This document shows positions 26,119 to 36,547 of a DNA stretch of 64,000 nucleotides, piece after piece; the stretch's first letter is position 1, and every line of letters begins with the position of its first letter. A program made the position numbers and the translations under genes. The notes below the pieces were generated by a model. It saw only the letters and a program-made list of their open reading frames with translations, was not told the origin of the DNA and searched no databases. Source of the stretch: Bacteroides propionicigenes (GTDB lineage: Bacteria > Bacteroidota > Bacteroidia > Bacteroidales > Bacteroidaceae); the NCBI RefSeq assembly GCF_018390535.1, contig NZ_JAHBBW010000013.1:62001-126000 (forward strand). The letters run 5' to 3'.

Positions 26119-28266
26119 TTATTCCTCATCCAACAAGATTTCAAGAATCTGGCAAGCAGCTTTCGCTACCGGAGTACCGGGACCGAAGATGGCAGCTACA
26201 CCTGCTTTATAGAGGAAGTCATAGTCTTGTGCGGGAATTACACCACCTGCGATAACTACAATATCCTCACGACCCAACTTCTTGAGTTCTTCAATAATCT
26301 GCGGAACCAATGTCTTGTGTCCGGCAGCCAATGAAGAAACACCTACTACATGAACGTCATTTTCCACAGCTTCGCGAGCCGCTTCGGCAGGAGTCTGGAA
26401 CAACGGTCCCATATCCACATCGAAACCGCAGTCCGCATATCCGGTCGCTACAACTTTGGCGCCACGGTCGTGACCGTCTTGTCCCATTTTGGCTACCATG
26501 ATACGAGGTTGACGTCCCTCTTTCTTCGCAAACTTCTCAGCTAACTCACACGCCTTGTGGAAGTCGCTGTCATTTTTACTTTCTGATGAATACACGCCTG
26601 AAATAGTTCTAATTACTGCTTTATAACGTCCTACAACTTTTTCGCAAGCATACGAAATCTCACCCAATGTGGCACGAACGCGTGCGGCTTCCACTGCCAG
26701 TTCCAACAGGTTACCCTCTTTCGTCTCCACACATTTGGTGATGGCTTCGAGCGCTTTCTGAACAGCAGCTTCATCACGACCTTCTTTCAATGTCTTCAGG
26801 TTCTGAATCTGCTCTTGGCGAACAGCTGTATTATCAATCTCAAGGATATCGATGGGAGCTTCTTTTTCCAAACGATACTTGTTTACACCTACAATAGTCT
26901 GTGAACCGCTGTCGATGCGGGCTTGCGTACGTGCGGCAGCCTCTTCGATACGCATCTTTGGAATACCGGTTTCGATAGCCTTTGCCATACCTCCCAGTTT
27001 CTCCACTTCCTGAATCAGTTCCCAGGCCTTGTGCGCCAGTTCATTGGTCAGAGACTCTACATAATAAGAACCGCCCCATGGATCGACATTTTTGCAAATA
27101 TAAGTTTCCTCCTGAATATAAATCTGCGTATTACGTGCAATACGTGCGGAGAAATCGGTAGGCAATGCGATAGCCTCATCCAAAGCATTGGTGTGAAGAG
27201 ACTGTGTATGCCCCAAAGCGGCAGCCATAGCCTCGATACAAGTACGGCCTACATTGTTGAACGGGTCTTGCTCAGTCAGTGACCAACCGGAAGTCTGGGA
27301 GTGCGTACGTAATGCCAGTGATTTCGGATTCTTCGGATTGAACTGCTTCACAATCTTAGCCCACAACATACGTGCGGCACGCATCTTGGCTATTTCCATA
27401 AAATGGTTGGTACCGATAGCCCAGAAGAATGACAGGCGAGGCGCAAACGCATCAATATCAATACCTGCAGCAACACCTGCACGAAGATATTCCAGACCGT
27501 CGGCCAGCGTATAAGCCAACTCAATATCCGCCGTAGCGCCGGCTTCCTGCATATGGTAACCGGAGATAGAGATAGAGTTGAACTTAGGCATCTTCTGAGA
27601 TGTATATTCAAAGATATCGGAGATAATCTTCATGGAGAATGCAGGCGGATAGATATAAGTGTTACGCACCATGAATTCTTTCAGAATATCATTTTGAATA
27701 GTACCTGCCATTTCTTCCAGCTTGGCTCCCTGTTCCAAACCGGCATTGATGTAGAATGCCATAATCGGAAGCACCGCACCGTTCATTGTCATAGACACTG
27801 ACATCTTGTTCAGAGGAATACCGTCGAAAAGCACCTTCATGTTTTCCAGTGAACAGATAGATACACCTGCCTTACCAACGTCACCTACTACACGCTCATG
27901 ATCGGGGTCGTAGCCACGGTGGGTAGCCAAGTCGAATGCAACGGACAAACCTTTCTGACCGGAAGCCAGGTTACGGCGATAGAAAGCATTGGACTCTTCG
28001 GCAGTAGAGAACCCGGCATACTGACGGATAGTCCACGGACGCAGAGTATACATCACTGAATACGGACCACGCAGATAGGGCGGAATACCTGCCGCATAGT
28101 TGAGGTGTTCCATTCCTTCGAGGTCTTCTTTCGTGTAAACAGGCTTCACTTCAATGTGTTCCGGAGTTTTCCAGTCGGCCTTGATGCCGTTAGCCTTTTG
28201 CCACTCAGCGCCATTGGCAGGCTGGAAAGCGGCATATATATCTAAGTTTTTAAAATCTTTTCTCAT
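26119..28266 (-). CDS. mutB: Methylmalonyl-CoA mutase, large (catalytic) subunit
   Basis: This 715-aa subunit interconverts succinyl-CoA and methylmalonyl-CoA with adenosylcobalamin, the key step in the propionate/succinate branch of Bacteroides fermentation. The N-terminal substrate barrel shows [31 protein letters not shown], and the C-terminal B12 domain shows GQDGHDRG (the DxHxxG motif) followed by [11 protein letters not shown]. Length is normal for the family. It lies 84 bp downstream of mutA on the same strand, with a palindromic repeat in the gap, and is followed by a bidirectional terminator. The partner subunit mutA lacks the B12 motif, as expected for the heterodimeric enzyme. Confidence 0.97.
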   Translation of the reverse strand: MRKDFKNLDIYAAFQPANGAEWQKANGIKADWKTPEHIEVKPVYTKEDLEGMEHLNYAAGIPPYLRGPYSVMYTLRPWTIRQYAGFSTAEESNAFYRRNLASGQKGLSVAFDLATHRGYDPDHERVVGDVGKAGVSICSLENMKVLFDGIPLNKMSVSMTMNGAVLPIMAFYINAGLEQGAKLEEMAGTIQNDILKEFMVRNTYIYPPAFSMKIISDIFEYTSQKMPKFNSISISGYHMQEAGATADIELAYTLADGLEYLRAGVAAGIDIDAFAPRLSFFWAIGTNHFMEIAKMRAARMLWAKIVKQFNPKNPKSLALRTHSQTSGWSLTEQDPFNNVGRTCIEAMAAALGHTQSLHTNALDEAIALPTDFSARIARNTQIYIQEETYICKNVDPWGGSYYVESLTNELAHKAWELIQEVEKLGGMAKAIETGIPKMRIEEAAARTQARIDSGSQTIVGVNKYRLEKEAPIDILEIDNTAVRQEQIQNLKTLKEGRDEAAVQKALEAITKCVETKEGNLLELAVEAARVRATLGEISYACEKVVGRYKAVIRTISGVYSSESKNDSDFHKACELAEKFAKKEGRQPRIMVAKMGQDGHDRGAKVVATGYADCGFDVDMGPLFQTPAEAAREAVENDVHVVGVSSLAAGHKTLVPQIIEELKKLGREDIVVIAGGVIPAQDYDFLYKAGVAAIFGPGTPVAKAACQILEILLDEE

Positions 28267-28286
28267 CTTCTTAAAAATGATGAACG

Positions 28287-28352
28287 AAGAATGATGAATG
28301 AAGAATTACCATGCGGAATAAATGCGCAACCTATTCTTCATTTCTCATTCTT
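28287..28352. repeat. Intergenic palindromic repeat between mutA and mutB
   Basis: The arms 28287-28306 (begins AAGAATGATGAATGAAGAAT) and 28333-28352 are complementary in 18 of 20 positions. The centre carries TGCGGAATAAATGCGCA. The design (A/G-rich arm, TGCG-type core, T/C-rich arm) resembles the larger palindrome at 57470-57558, so both may belong to one dispersed family. Confidence 0.6.
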
Positions 28353-30252
28353 AATTCTTGATTAATATCTTGTTGAATTCCTTTAATGTTTCCAGAACGT
28401 TGACACGAACATGGATAAAGTTCTCGATACCTGCCGCCTTCAACTCATCCATGCAAGCAGGAGCACCGGCCACGATGAACATAGCGCGGCCATTCAAAGC
28501 TTTGAAAGCAGGAACAGCATATTCCGCATATTCATCATCACTTGAACAGAGAACCACAATATCGGCTTTAGCTGCCATTGCAGCTTCCACACCTTCCTCT
28601 ACAGTCGGGAAACCGAGGTTGTCAACAACTTCATATCCGGCACAAGCCAGGAAGTTACAAGAATATTGAGCACGTGCCTGACGCATTGCCAAGTTACCGA
28701 TAGTCAGCATAAAGGCTTTAGGACGCTTACCCGAAGCCTCCGTTTCCAGACGCAGCGCTTCAAATTCGCTGGCTGCACGGTCGAAGTTCAGTGAAGGAAC
28801 ATCTTTTTCGCAAGTGCTGTGCCCGCCGCAACAGCAAGAAGCTTCCAAAGGTTTCTTGTCGCCCGCCTTTTCGTTGAAGTTCGGGAACTGGTTAGTACCC
28901 AACAACACTTCCTTACGTTTGGCAACAGCTGCGTGACGAACCGCATTGCTTTCGTTCACAGCCGCCTGTACCTTAGCGGATTTTACAGAAGCATAGAAGC
29001 CGCCCTCTTCTTCTACTGCAAGGAACAGTTCCCAAGCTTGCTTGGCAATAGCCACGGTCAGATTCTCGATGTAGTAAGAACCGGCAGCCGGGTCAATCAC
29101 CTTATCAAAGTGAGATTCTTCTTTCAACAGCAATTGTTGGTTGCGTGCCAGACGCTCTGAGAATTCATCGGGAGCTGCATAGGTCTTGTCGAACGGAACC
29201 ACTGTCATGGAGTCAACGCCTGCAAGAGCGGCACTCATAGCCTCAGTCTGCGTACGCAACAAGTTGACGTGCGCATCGAACAAAGTGAGGTTAAAAGTGG
29301 AAGTTTCCGCATGTATCCTCATCTTGGCGGCACAACGGCATTCATTATGTTCGCCCTTGTTTTCGCAATCGCGCAAGCATTCCGGATTATAAGAAGCCAC
29401 GATATTGGCCCACAACATACGGGCTGCACGGAATTTTGCAATTTCAAGGAAGTAGTTGGAACTGATACCGAAGTTAAACTTTATCTTCTTGGCTACCAAC
29501 GCTGCCGGCAGTCCGGCATCAGTAAGTTGGTTCATGTATTCATTACCCCAAGCCAGCGCATAACCCAGTTCCTGATAGATATATGCCCCCGCATTGTTGA
29601 GTGTCAGTGCATTTACATTCAGCACACGATATTTCGGAAGAGCGGAAGTGGCTTCAATCAAGGCTTTGGCAGTAGCTACCATATCGCCTTTCTCTTTGCC
29701 TTTAGCCAGCATCTTGTTGAAATAATCGTAGTTGATAGAACCCTGCAACTTCGTAAGGTCATAGTCTTTCTTTTGGAAGTAAGCGACTAAAAGTTCCGCC
29801 AACTCTACCACGTGTCCCTGACAAGTGGAGAAGTTCAGTTCCACACATTCGGCACAGATGTCTTTCAGCAAAGTCTCGATATACTCCGCACTCAGTTCTT
29901 TCGCTTTCACATGGAAAGAAAGTGAATCGATGCCCTTGTTCAAGATATCCAATGCTTTGGCGTTGGCTTCTTTAGGACATTCCACCTTGATTTCCTGGCG
30001 AACGAACCACTCATTGTTGTTTTTCTTTGTACCTCTAAGATACGGGAACTCACCGGGAAGAGCATTTGTGGTCTTCAAACCTTCGAGGTCTTCCATACGA
30101 TAGAAAGGTTTCACTTTGAATCCTTCATTCGTCCTCCAAACGAGCTTTTTCTCAAAGTCCGCACCTTTTAAGTCTGCGGTTACTTTCTCCATCCACTGTT
30201 CCGTAGAAACCGGAGAAAAGTCCGAGAAGAGTTTTTCTTTACTGTCTGCCAT
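28351..30252 (-). CDS. mutA: Methylmalonyl-CoA mutase, small subunit
   Basis: This 633-aa partner of MutB has the same fold but no DxHxxG cobalamin motif; the corresponding region reads FMLTIGNLAMRQARAQYSCN. The substrate-barrel part shows FPYLRGTKKNNNEWFVRQE. Two Cys-rich segments stand out: C292, C296, C305, C307 in the barrel half, and CCCGGHSTC (C473-C475, C481) in the linker before the C-terminal domain. These could bind metal; I do not know a described role. The gene is upstream of mutB on the same strand and transcribed from a promoter near 30309-30316. Confidence 0.95.
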   Translation of the reverse strand: MADSKEKLFSDFSPVSTEQWMEKVTADLKGADFEKKLVWRTNEGFKVKPFYRMEDLEGLKTTNALPGEFPYLRGTKKNNNEWFVRQEIKVECPKEANAKALDILNKGIDSLSFHVKAKELSAEYIETLLKDICAECVELNFSTCQGHVVELAELLVAYFQKKDYDLTKLQGSINYDYFNKMLAKGKEKGDMVATAKALIEATSALPKYRVLNVNALTLNNAGAYIYQELGYALAWGNEYMNQLTDAGLPAALVAKKIKFNFGISSNYFLEIAKFRAARMLWANIVASYNPECLRDCENKGEHNECRCAAKMRIHAETSTFNLTLFDAHVNLLRTQTEAMSAALAGVDSMTVVPFDKTYAAPDEFSERLARNQQLLLKEESHFDKVIDPAAGSYYIENLTVAIAKQAWELFLAVEEEGGFYASVKSAKVQAAVNESNAVRHAAVAKRKEVLLGTNQFPNFNEKAGDKKPLEASCCCGGHSTCEKDVPSLNFDRAASEFEALRLETEASGKRPKAFMLTIGNLAMRQARAQYSCNFLACAGYEVVDNLGFPTVEEGVEAAMAAKADIVVLCSSDDEYAEYAVPAFKALNGRAMFIVAGAPACMDELKAAGIENFIHVRVNVLETLKEFNKILIKN

Positions 30253-30308
30253 AGTTTATTTAAAATTAAAATAGATGAATAGTATTCATTTTGTCATCAA
30301 GAGACTTG

Positions 30309-30316
30309 CAAATATA
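30309..30316 (-). promoter_or_regulatory. Promoter -7 element for mutAB
   Basis: The minus strand reads TATATTTG, a perfect -7 box, 56 bp before the mutA start. A TTTG lies only 15 bp further upstream (30332-30335), shorter than the usual 19-21 bp. Confidence 0.55.
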
Positions 30317-30454
30317 AGGAAATACTTAAAACAAAAAGGCTTTTTAGGGAAAATTGCACTTACAGATGGCACTATGTTTATCCTTATTTCAGACATATTC
30401 CCCGCATACGCCTTGTTTTTGCAAAGTTGGTATTACAAAAAGAAAGGCAAACCC

Positions 30455-30485
30455 TTTGTTAGCTCCTCTTTATTAAGTAATTTTG
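30455..30485 (+). promoter_or_regulatory. Promoter of the AspT-like transporter gene
   Basis: TTTG at 30455-30458 and TAATTTTG at 30478-30485 are separated by 19 bp, an exact Bacteroides -33/-7 pair, 36 bp before the ATG at 30522. Confidence 0.7.
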
Positions 30486-30521
30486 CGCAAAAATTTTAAA
30501 AGCAACATATAATAAGGTACT

Positions 30522-32183
30522 ATGAACTGGTTAGAAAGTCTTCTTTGGGACCCTTCATCCGTCGCTCATATCGTTTGCTTATATGCATTCGTTATATCTG
30601 TGGGGGTACTGTTGGGCAAGATTAAAGTTTTCGGGGTATCGCTGGGAGTCACATTTGTACTCTTCACCGGTATTCTAATGGGACATTTTGGATTTACAGG
30701 TGAAACACACATTTTACATTTCATCCGCGAATTCGGTTTGATTTTATTTGTGTTCTGTATCGGTCTGCAAGTAGGACCGTCGTTCTTCTCTTCTTTCAAG
30801 AAAGGAGGTATGACGCTGAATATGCTTGCTGTGGGTATTGTAGCACTGAATATCATTGTCGCACTGAGCATTTACTTCATCGACGGAAATATAGACCTGC
30901 CGATGATAGTAGGTATTCTGTACGGAGCCGTAACCAATACTCCCGGTTTGGGTGCTGCCCAAGAAGCGCTGAACCAGCTGAATTATACAGGAGACCCAAT
31001 TGCGCTGGGATATGCCTGTGCTTACCCGCTTGGTGTAGTCGGCATCATCGGCTCCATTATCGCCGTACGCTATATCTGCCGCATTAACTTGAAGAAAGAA
31101 GAAGAACAGCTTAATACGCAAGAAGCAGATATGAAGCATATGCCGCATATGCTGCATTTGGAAGTGCGTAATGAGGCTATCGACGGCAAGAAGCTGATTC
31201 AGGTAAAGGACTTTTTGGGACGCTCTTTCGTATGCTCCCGCATTCGCCATGAAGGACACGTCAGCATCCCGAATCAAGATACGGAATTCCATATCGGCGA
31301 CCAGTTGTTTATTGTATGTTCCGAAGAGGATGCTGAGGCTGTGACTGCCTTTATCGGTAAGGAAATCCAAGTGGATTGGGAAAAGCAGGACACTCCTATG
31401 GTGTCACGACGTATCTTGGTTACCAAATCGGAAATCAATGGAAAGAAACTGGGAAGCATGCACTTCCGCAGTATGTACGGCGTAAATGTAACACGCATCA
31501 ACCGTTCGGGTATGGACTTGTTTGCCGATCCCAACCTTGTACTCCAAGTAGGTGACCGCGTAATGGTCGTAGGCCAACAGGATGCCGTAGAGCGTGTAGC
31601 CGGCGTATTGGGTAACCAATTGAAACGTTTGGACACACCGAACATCGTAACCATCTTCGTCGGCATATTCCTCGGTATCTTGCTGGGTAGCCTTCCTATC
31701 GCATTCCCCGGTATGCCGACTCCGGTGAAGTTAGGTCTGGCAGGCGGCCCGCTGGTTGTGGCTATCCTTATCGGACGCTTCGGACATAAACTGCATCTTG
31801 TGACGTACACTACCATGAGCGCTAACTTGATGTTGCGTGAAATAGGTATCGTGCTCTTCCTTGCCAGTGTAGGTATAGAAGCGGGAGAGCATTTTGTACA
31901 GACAGTAGTGGAAGGAAGCGGTTTGTCGTATGTAGGTTATGGTTTCTTGATTACAACCATTCCATTGCTGGTAATCGGCATTATAGCCCGCCTTTATTGC
32001 AAGGTAAACTACTTCACGTTAATGGGTTTGATTGCCGGTAGTAATACCGACCCGCCCGCATTGGCATATTCCAATCAGGCATCGGGTAACGATGCGCCGT
32101 CAGTAGGCTATTCTACGGTTTATCCGTTGACGATGTTCCTGCGTATTCTGGCAGGACAGATGATACTGCTGGCAATGATGTAG
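30522..32183 (+). CDS. AspT/YidE-type putative antiporter with RCK_C domains
   Basis: This 553-aa membrane protein has two homologous hydrophobic halves (about 15-180 and 375-550) with the repeated family signatures [19 protein letters not shown] and [19 protein letters not shown], and [17 protein letters not shown] versus [17 protein letters not shown]. Between them are two TrkA-C/RCK_C regulatory domains (about 215-370, [14 protein letters not shown] and [13 protein letters not shown]). This is the aspartate:alanine exchanger family layout (AspT, E. coli YidE/YbjL). The substrate cannot be told. It has its own promoter, is transcribed divergently from mutAB, and ends at a strong hairpin shared with the convergent gene. 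Confidence 0.88.
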   Translation: MNWLESLLWDPSSVAHIVCLYAFVISVGVLLGKIKVFGVSLGVTFVLFTGILMGHFGFTGETHILHFIREFGLILFVFCIGLQVGPSFFSSFKKGGMTLNMLAVGIVALNIIVALSIYFIDGNIDLPMIVGILYGAVTNTPGLGAAQEALNQLNYTGDPIALGYACAYPLGVVGIIGSIIAVRYICRINLKKEEEQLNTQEADMKHMPHMLHLEVRNEAIDGKKLIQVKDFLGRSFVCSRIRHEGHVSIPNQDTEFHIGDQLFIVCSEEDAEAVTAFIGKEIQVDWEKQDTPMVSRRILVTKSEINGKKLGSMHFRSMYGVNVTRINRSGMDLFADPNLVLQVGDRVMVVGQQDAVERVAGVLGNQLKRLDTPNIVTIFVGIFLGILLGSLPIAFPGMPTPVKLGLAGGPLVVAILIGRFGHKLHLVTYTTMSANLMLREIGIVLFLASVGIEAGEHFVQTVVEGSGLSYVGYGFLITTIPLLVIGIIARLYCKVNYFTLMGLIAGSNTDPPALAYSNQASGNDAPSVGYSTVYPLTMFLRILAGQMILLAMM

Positions 32184-32220
32184 AAATTGGTTCAAAGCGT
32201 TTTCAACGCTATTAATAAAT

Positions 32221-32270
32221 GGTGATGTGCCAAAACGAATTTTAGTTCTCATTCGTTTTGGCACATCACC
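32221..32270. terminator. Bidirectional terminator between convergent genes
   Basis: A perfect 20-bp stem (32221-32240 and 32251-32270, arms begin GGTGATGTGCC) with a 10-nt loop lies between the ends of the transporter gene and the cytidylate-kinase-like gene. GTTTATTTTC follows on the plus side. Confidence 0.75.
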
Positions 32271-32310
32271 GTTTATTTTCAATTATTATAAAGTTTATTT
32301 AGCGGGCTTT

Positions 32311-32940
32311 TCATAAATTCAGCTTCTTCCTTATGAACCCTTCTATATAACCGACCGTTTCATCAATTCCCAATACAGACGAGTCAATGCACAGATGATA
32401 GGTGGCTGCCGCTCCCCAAGTCTTATAACTATAGTAGTTATAATATTCCGCACGTCGTTTATCCGCTTTGTTCATCTTCTCCTCTGCTGCATTCTCGGAG
32501 ATAGAGTGCAGACGGCATAAACGGGCTATACGATCTTCACGCGATGCGGAGATAAAGATGTTGACACAACGCGGATTATCCCGCAGAATATAGTCGGCAC
32601 AACGCCCGACGAACAGACAGGACTTCTCGGAAGCCAGTTTGCGTATCACATCGCTTTGCACCTTAAACAGTGCATCGTTACTCAAGCAATTGGTTGCAGG
32701 CATGGCCCCGTCGCTGATAAACGGGAAGCGCATACCAAACAAGCCGCCTATAATTCCCTGAGAAGCCTTTTCATCGGCTTTCTCGAAAAACTCCCTGCAT
32801 AATCCGCTTTCTTCGGAAGCAAGATTAATCAGTTCTTTATCATAGAAGTCAATGCCCAACCGGACAGCCAGCTTCTCTCCTATCTCTCGTCCGCCGCTAC
32901 CCAACTGACGACCTATATTTACTACAAATTTATTGTCCAT
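32311..32940 (-). CDS. Cytidylate-kinase-like protein
   Basis: This 209-aa protein starts at the ATG at 32940 (MDNKFVVNIGRQLGSGGREI); an upstream in-frame start would add a poorly fitting leader and overlap the promoter. It has a P-loop of the GRxLGSGGREIG form, and FVGRCADYILRD and RRAEYYNYYSYKTWG motifs, as in the cytidylate-kinase-like family common in Bacteroidetes. It differs from the essential Cmk, so the real substrate is uncertain; a nucleotide or nucleoside phosphoryl transfer role is inferred. It is a single gene between a convergent transporter and the PUL2 lyase, whose stop lies 98 bp upstream. Confidence 0.8.
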   Translation of the reverse strand: MDNKFVVNIGRQLGSGGREIGEKLAVRLGIDFYDKELINLASEESGLCREFFEKADEKASQGIIGGLFGMRFPFISDGAMPATNCLSNDALFKVQSDVIRKLASEKSCLFVGRCADYILRDNPRCVNIFISASREDRIARLCRLHSISENAAEEKMNKADKRRAEYYNYYSYKTWGAAATYHLCIDSSVLGIDETVGYIEGFIRKKLNL

Positions 32941-32966
32941 AGATATGTTTTCTGAATGATTGGTAG

Positions 32967-32974
32967 CAAATATA
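32967..32974 (-). promoter_or_regulatory. Promoter -7 element for the cytidylate-kinase-like gene
   Basis: The minus strand reads TATATTTG, a perfect -7 box, 26 bp before the ATG at 32940. It supports the shorter start. Confidence 0.6.
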
Positions 32975-33038
32975 AGTATTCTCCTGCTAAATATCAAGTT
33001 CGGGCAGAGAATCCTTGTTTCTTAAACACTCATTTGGT

Positions 33039-35039
33039 TTACTTCAACAGAGATTCCAACCGGCGAGTCGTACCGTTAACAGAAACTTCCACCTTCACGC
33101 CTTTCTCATCAAAACCCTTGTTCAAGAATTTTGCCTTAAGAACCGGATAGGCAGCAACATCTTTTACCGGATAAATAATCGTTATATAACGTATGGCATC
33201 CGCATTGCCCTTGTTTACATCGAAAGACAAGGAAGTGCGGGGTACGCGTTGGCGATAGGCGGTGGAACGCCAGCCTTCTATCTCTTTCAAGGAGGCTTTC
33301 ATTTCCGGGAAGCATTGCAACTTCACATTACTCGGACCTTCGTATGCCGTGGTTATCATATTCTTCTTTGCATCGATATTCACCGTGCCCTCACAGAAGT
33401 GATAATTCAGGTTAACCGTTCCTTCAGCATCACCAACCGCCTCATCTACTATGACATAATAGGTCCGGTCGACAAAGAATACCGTACGACGATGCTTCAA
33501 ACCTTTGTAACTCGGATTTTCAGTAACCAAGATTTGTTCCTTACCTTCCGGTTGCCATAACTTGGTTGCAGACTGTGTAGTCTCAAGGTTACGGCCATCC
33601 AACGTCAACGTATTGTGCACACGTGTCTGGCGGAACCAATTGCGCAGTTTCATCACTTCAGCATCTCCTGCATAGACATATGCACCCGAATCGGGGAACA
33701 GATTCTTGCCGTTAAACCAAAGTTCGAAAGTACCGTTATCCGGTTGGCAATGCCATTCACCCTTAGGGCCGGCTTTCACTACCATTACGGTCGCATCCTT
33801 TTTCCAACCATTTCTGAAAGTGAAGAAACCCGATGTCAACGCACCATGAGACAGATAAGGCAAAGTAGAGCCTTCACGACCTTCTGTGGCATAATAGCGT
33901 ATCCACTCATTCTCCGGAAAGAGCGCGAGCCAGTCACGGTAATTGGCAAGTTCAGACTTATAATCGCCTAACTTGGCATCACTGAAACAAGGATTGGTAT
34001 AATCGGGAAAACAAATATTGGTATAAAACTCAATCATACTCTTTATTGTATCCAAATATTCTGTCGGGAATTCATTGCGAAATCCATTACAATCCGCCAT
34101 ACGCAGAGCCTTGCAGAATATATTGATTGCCGCCAAGTGATAGTGAGGGTCTAACTCATACTGACCGCCGTCATTATATACTTGCTTCTTGATTTCGCGA
34201 TTCAGAATATTAATTCCACTCTCTCTCCAAGCGACGGCATCTTTGAATTCCGGGAAGAAAACACCGGCATATACCATACGCTGCGCTTCAAACAGCAGGT
34301 GATTACCTTGGTCCGAGTAATTCCCTAAAATAAATTCACCGTGGCGGTGGTAATTCACCAGAAACTCTGTCAGGAATTCCGGTGTAAATGCCTTTGATGT
34401 GCAGAACAAAAGGAACTGACCGGTCTGGTCCTGCAGACGATTACTAACTTCCAGCGGGCGCCATGCAAAACGAACATTATCCGCGTTGTCTCTTATCTCG
34501 CCGGCACTGACCAACTCGAACTCTTCTTTCTTGACCTGAGTCAGCGGATTCTTTTTAATCCAATCGAGATATTGAAAAGCCCATTCCTTGGCATACTTCT
34601 CATCACCCGACATACGATAGGCCTTACCCATAGGGGTAAACCATTTGTGGCGGTGAAGCTGCCAACGCAACTCATTATCCTTCACAGGCCAATATTCCCA
34701 GTTGATATCCTTACCGTAGTTGTATGAGGGCTGATAGCCTTTATGTACAAAAAAAGTGTGCTCCAAAGCATCGTCCGCCCATTTCTGTTCTTCTTTTGAC
34801 AGGGTGAGGTTCTTCAAGTCAACGTCGGGATGTATGATATTTGTACGGTTACGGTAATAATTCAATAACTCTTGTGCGGCTTCATTCCATTTCTGTTGTG
34901 AGTACGCTGTTTTTACTTTCTCCAAACCCGGATAATCCAGATTCAGCAGTTCAAAAGCTTCTTTCCGGAGCTGCTGTGCATCTACAACAATGGTAATAGC
35001 CAAGAAGAGAGCGCTTAAAATGTATTTTACTACTTTCAT
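33039..35039 (-). CDS. PL12 heparan sulfate lyase (heparinase III-like), PUL2 copy
   Basis: This 666-aa protein matches the length I recall for BT4657 and follows it closely. It has a signal peptide (MKVVKYILSALFLAITIVVDAQ). The active-site regions are SDQGNHLLFEAQRM, YELDPHYHL (Y300, H301) and GEWHCQPDNGTFELW. It is paralogous to the PUL1 copy at 21684-23666, with long shared blocks such as WPVKDNELRWQLHRHKWFTP. It cuts low-sulfated heparan sulfate by beta-elimination in the periplasm. It is the last gene of the minus-strand PUL2 operon, 18 bp after its GH88. The order GH88-PL12 is the reverse of PUL1, where PL12 precedes GH88. Confidence 0.92.
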   Translation of the reverse strand: MKVVKYILSALFLAITIVVDAQQLRKEAFELLNLDYPGLEKVKTAYSQQKWNEAAQELLNYYRNRTNIIHPDVDLKNLTLSKEEQKWADDALEHTFFVHKGYQPSYNYGKDINWEYWPVKDNELRWQLHRHKWFTPMGKAYRMSGDEKYAKEWAFQYLDWIKKNPLTQVKKEEFELVSAGEIRDNADNVRFAWRPLEVSNRLQDQTGQFLLFCTSKAFTPEFLTEFLVNYHRHGEFILGNYSDQGNHLLFEAQRMVYAGVFFPEFKDAVAWRESGINILNREIKKQVYNDGGQYELDPHYHLAAINIFCKALRMADCNGFRNEFPTEYLDTIKSMIEFYTNICFPDYTNPCFSDAKLGDYKSELANYRDWLALFPENEWIRYYATEGREGSTLPYLSHGALTSGFFTFRNGWKKDATVMVVKAGPKGEWHCQPDNGTFELWFNGKNLFPDSGAYVYAGDAEVMKLRNWFRQTRVHNTLTLDGRNLETTQSATKLWQPEGKEQILVTENPSYKGLKHRRTVFFVDRTYYVIVDEAVGDAEGTVNLNYHFCEGTVNIDAKKNMITTAYEGPSNVKLQCFPEMKASLKEIEGWRSTAYRQRVPRTSLSFDVNKGNADAIRYITIIYPVKDVAAYPVLKAKFLNKGFDEKGVKVEVSVNGTTRRLESLLK

Positions 35040-35057
35040 GATATATAAATAATAAGA

Positions 35058-36347
35058 TTAAATATTCTTGTAATCAATGCCTTTCACCTGCATATAACGA
35101 AGCAATGCCTCCAGATAGTAATAGTCGGCATAGTTAATCGGTGTATCTATTTCAGAACCATTGGGTAATGACCCGGTAGAATGCATCAATATAAAACCTT
35201 GATTGGTACCTACCTTTGCCAGATAGACATCCGATGAAAGGCTTTTGAGCAACTTTTCAGCATAATCAAAATAGATTTGCCCGTCTTCGGTCAGCGTACT
35301 CAGTTCTATAAAGGCAGAAGCGGTAATAGAAGCGGCAGATGCGTCACGAGGTGTCTGGGAGATATCCGGTGCATCATAATCCCACAAAGGAATTGCATCA
35401 TCGGTTTTTACACGTTCCATAATCAGCGCGGCTATATTCTTAGCTTGTTGCAGGAATCCTGCATCTTTTGATTCACGATAACAAGATGTATAGCCATATA
35501 CACCCCATGCCTGTCCGCGTGCCCATGAAGAGTTGTCATTCTGCCCTTGATGCGTACATTTCTTTTCTACTGTTCCGTCATTATTATAGCTGACTACATG
35601 ATAGGATGAACAATCATCCCTAAAATGATTATTCATCGTTGTTTTTGCATGTTTCAGGGCAAGCTCCTTATATTTATCATCACCGGTGAGATGACTGACA
35701 TAGAACAACAAATCCAGATTCATCATATTATCAATGATAACAGGGAAATTCCATTTACCGAAATCCCATGAACGGATGCAACCTATTTCCGGGTTAAAAC
35801 GACCGCACAAGTTATCGGCAGTCTGTACCAGTGCTTGGCGAACACTGTCAGCCGGACACAGGCGATAAGCATTACCGTAACTGCAGTTCATCATAAAACC
35901 GATGTCATGCGTACCTTTATATTCACGCAAAGGATATAAGTAGTTTGTGAACTTGACAGCGTCCTTTTTCAGTCCTTCATCACCCGTCAGTTGGTAAGCA
36001 TACCATAAATTACCCGGAAAGAAACCACTCGTCCAATCATAAATAGAAAAGCAATAACGACGGGAGCCTACTTCCCCTTTAACAGGCTTCACCCGCAAGG
36101 AGTCTGCAAAAGTTAGCGGTTCTTTCTCTAATTGGGTACACAAAAAGTCTGTACCATAACTTGTCCAAACAGAACGGGGCAGCCAAACGGAATCTCCCAC
36201 ATCATTCACAGTATATTTCAGCTGTTCGGCAGAAACATCTATGGCGTGCTTCAGCCAAGTATAATCCTCACTTGATTGTTTGGAAGAACAAGCAGAGAAT
36301 CCGCACAATATTATAAGAATAAAACTAAACGATGATATTTTTTTCAT
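35058..36347 (-). CDS. GH88 unsaturated glucuronyl hydrolase (PUL2)
   Basis: This 429-aa predicted lipoprotein has Cys20 in FSAC. The GH88 aspartates are D148 in THDIGF and D206 in IDNMMNL, and the sequence shares YDWTSGFFPGNLWYAY, RSWDFGKWNFPVIID and ARGQAWGVYGYTSCYRE with the PUL1 enzyme. It would hydrolyse the unsaturated disaccharides made by the PL12 lyase encoded 18 bp downstream. A 200-bp gap separates it from SusD2 upstream; this contains a nested hairpin at 36440-36485 that may control how much transcript continues from SusCD into the enzymes. Confidence 0.9.
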   Translation of the reverse strand: MKKISSFSFILIILCGFSACSSKQSSEDYTWLKHAIDVSAEQLKYTVNDVGDSVWLPRSVWTSYGTDFLCTQLEKEPLTFADSLRVKPVKGEVGSRRYCFSIYDWTSGFFPGNLWYAYQLTGDEGLKKDAVKFTNYLYPLREYKGTHDIGFMMNCSYGNAYRLCPADSVRQALVQTADNLCGRFNPEIGCIRSWDFGKWNFPVIIDNMMNLDLLFYVSHLTGDDKYKELALKHAKTTMNNHFRDDCSSYHVVSYNNDGTVEKKCTHQGQNDNSSWARGQAWGVYGYTSCYRESKDAGFLQQAKNIAALIMERVKTDDAIPLWDYDAPDISQTPRDASAASITASAFIELSTLTEDGQIYFDYAEKLLKSLSSDVYLAKVGTNQGFILMHSTGSLPNGSEIDTPINYADYYYLEALLRYMQVKGIDYKNI

Positions 36348-36439
36348 TTCGTATACTATCTCCTATTTTATTTTATCAATCGAACAACTCATTTCAATTG
36401 GTATGTTTACAATCTCTGAAAAGTCAAAAAGATGTTTAA

Positions 36440-36485
36440 CAGGGTTGACACAAAACAAAATAGCTTTGTGGCTTTGCCAACCCTG
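36440..36485. other. Nested hairpin between SusD2 and GH88
   Basis: The outer stem is CAGGGTTG (36440-36447) with CAACCCTG (36478-36485). An inner stem is CACAAA (36449-36454) with TTTGTG (36465-36470). No long T-run follows on the minus strand, so partial termination or RNA processing is more likely than full termination. Confidence 0.5.
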
Positions 36486-36547
36486 AAACACCTTTCAATA
36501 TTCAAAGCAGAATTATCTCTGCTATTCGTCTATAACAATAAACCTAT

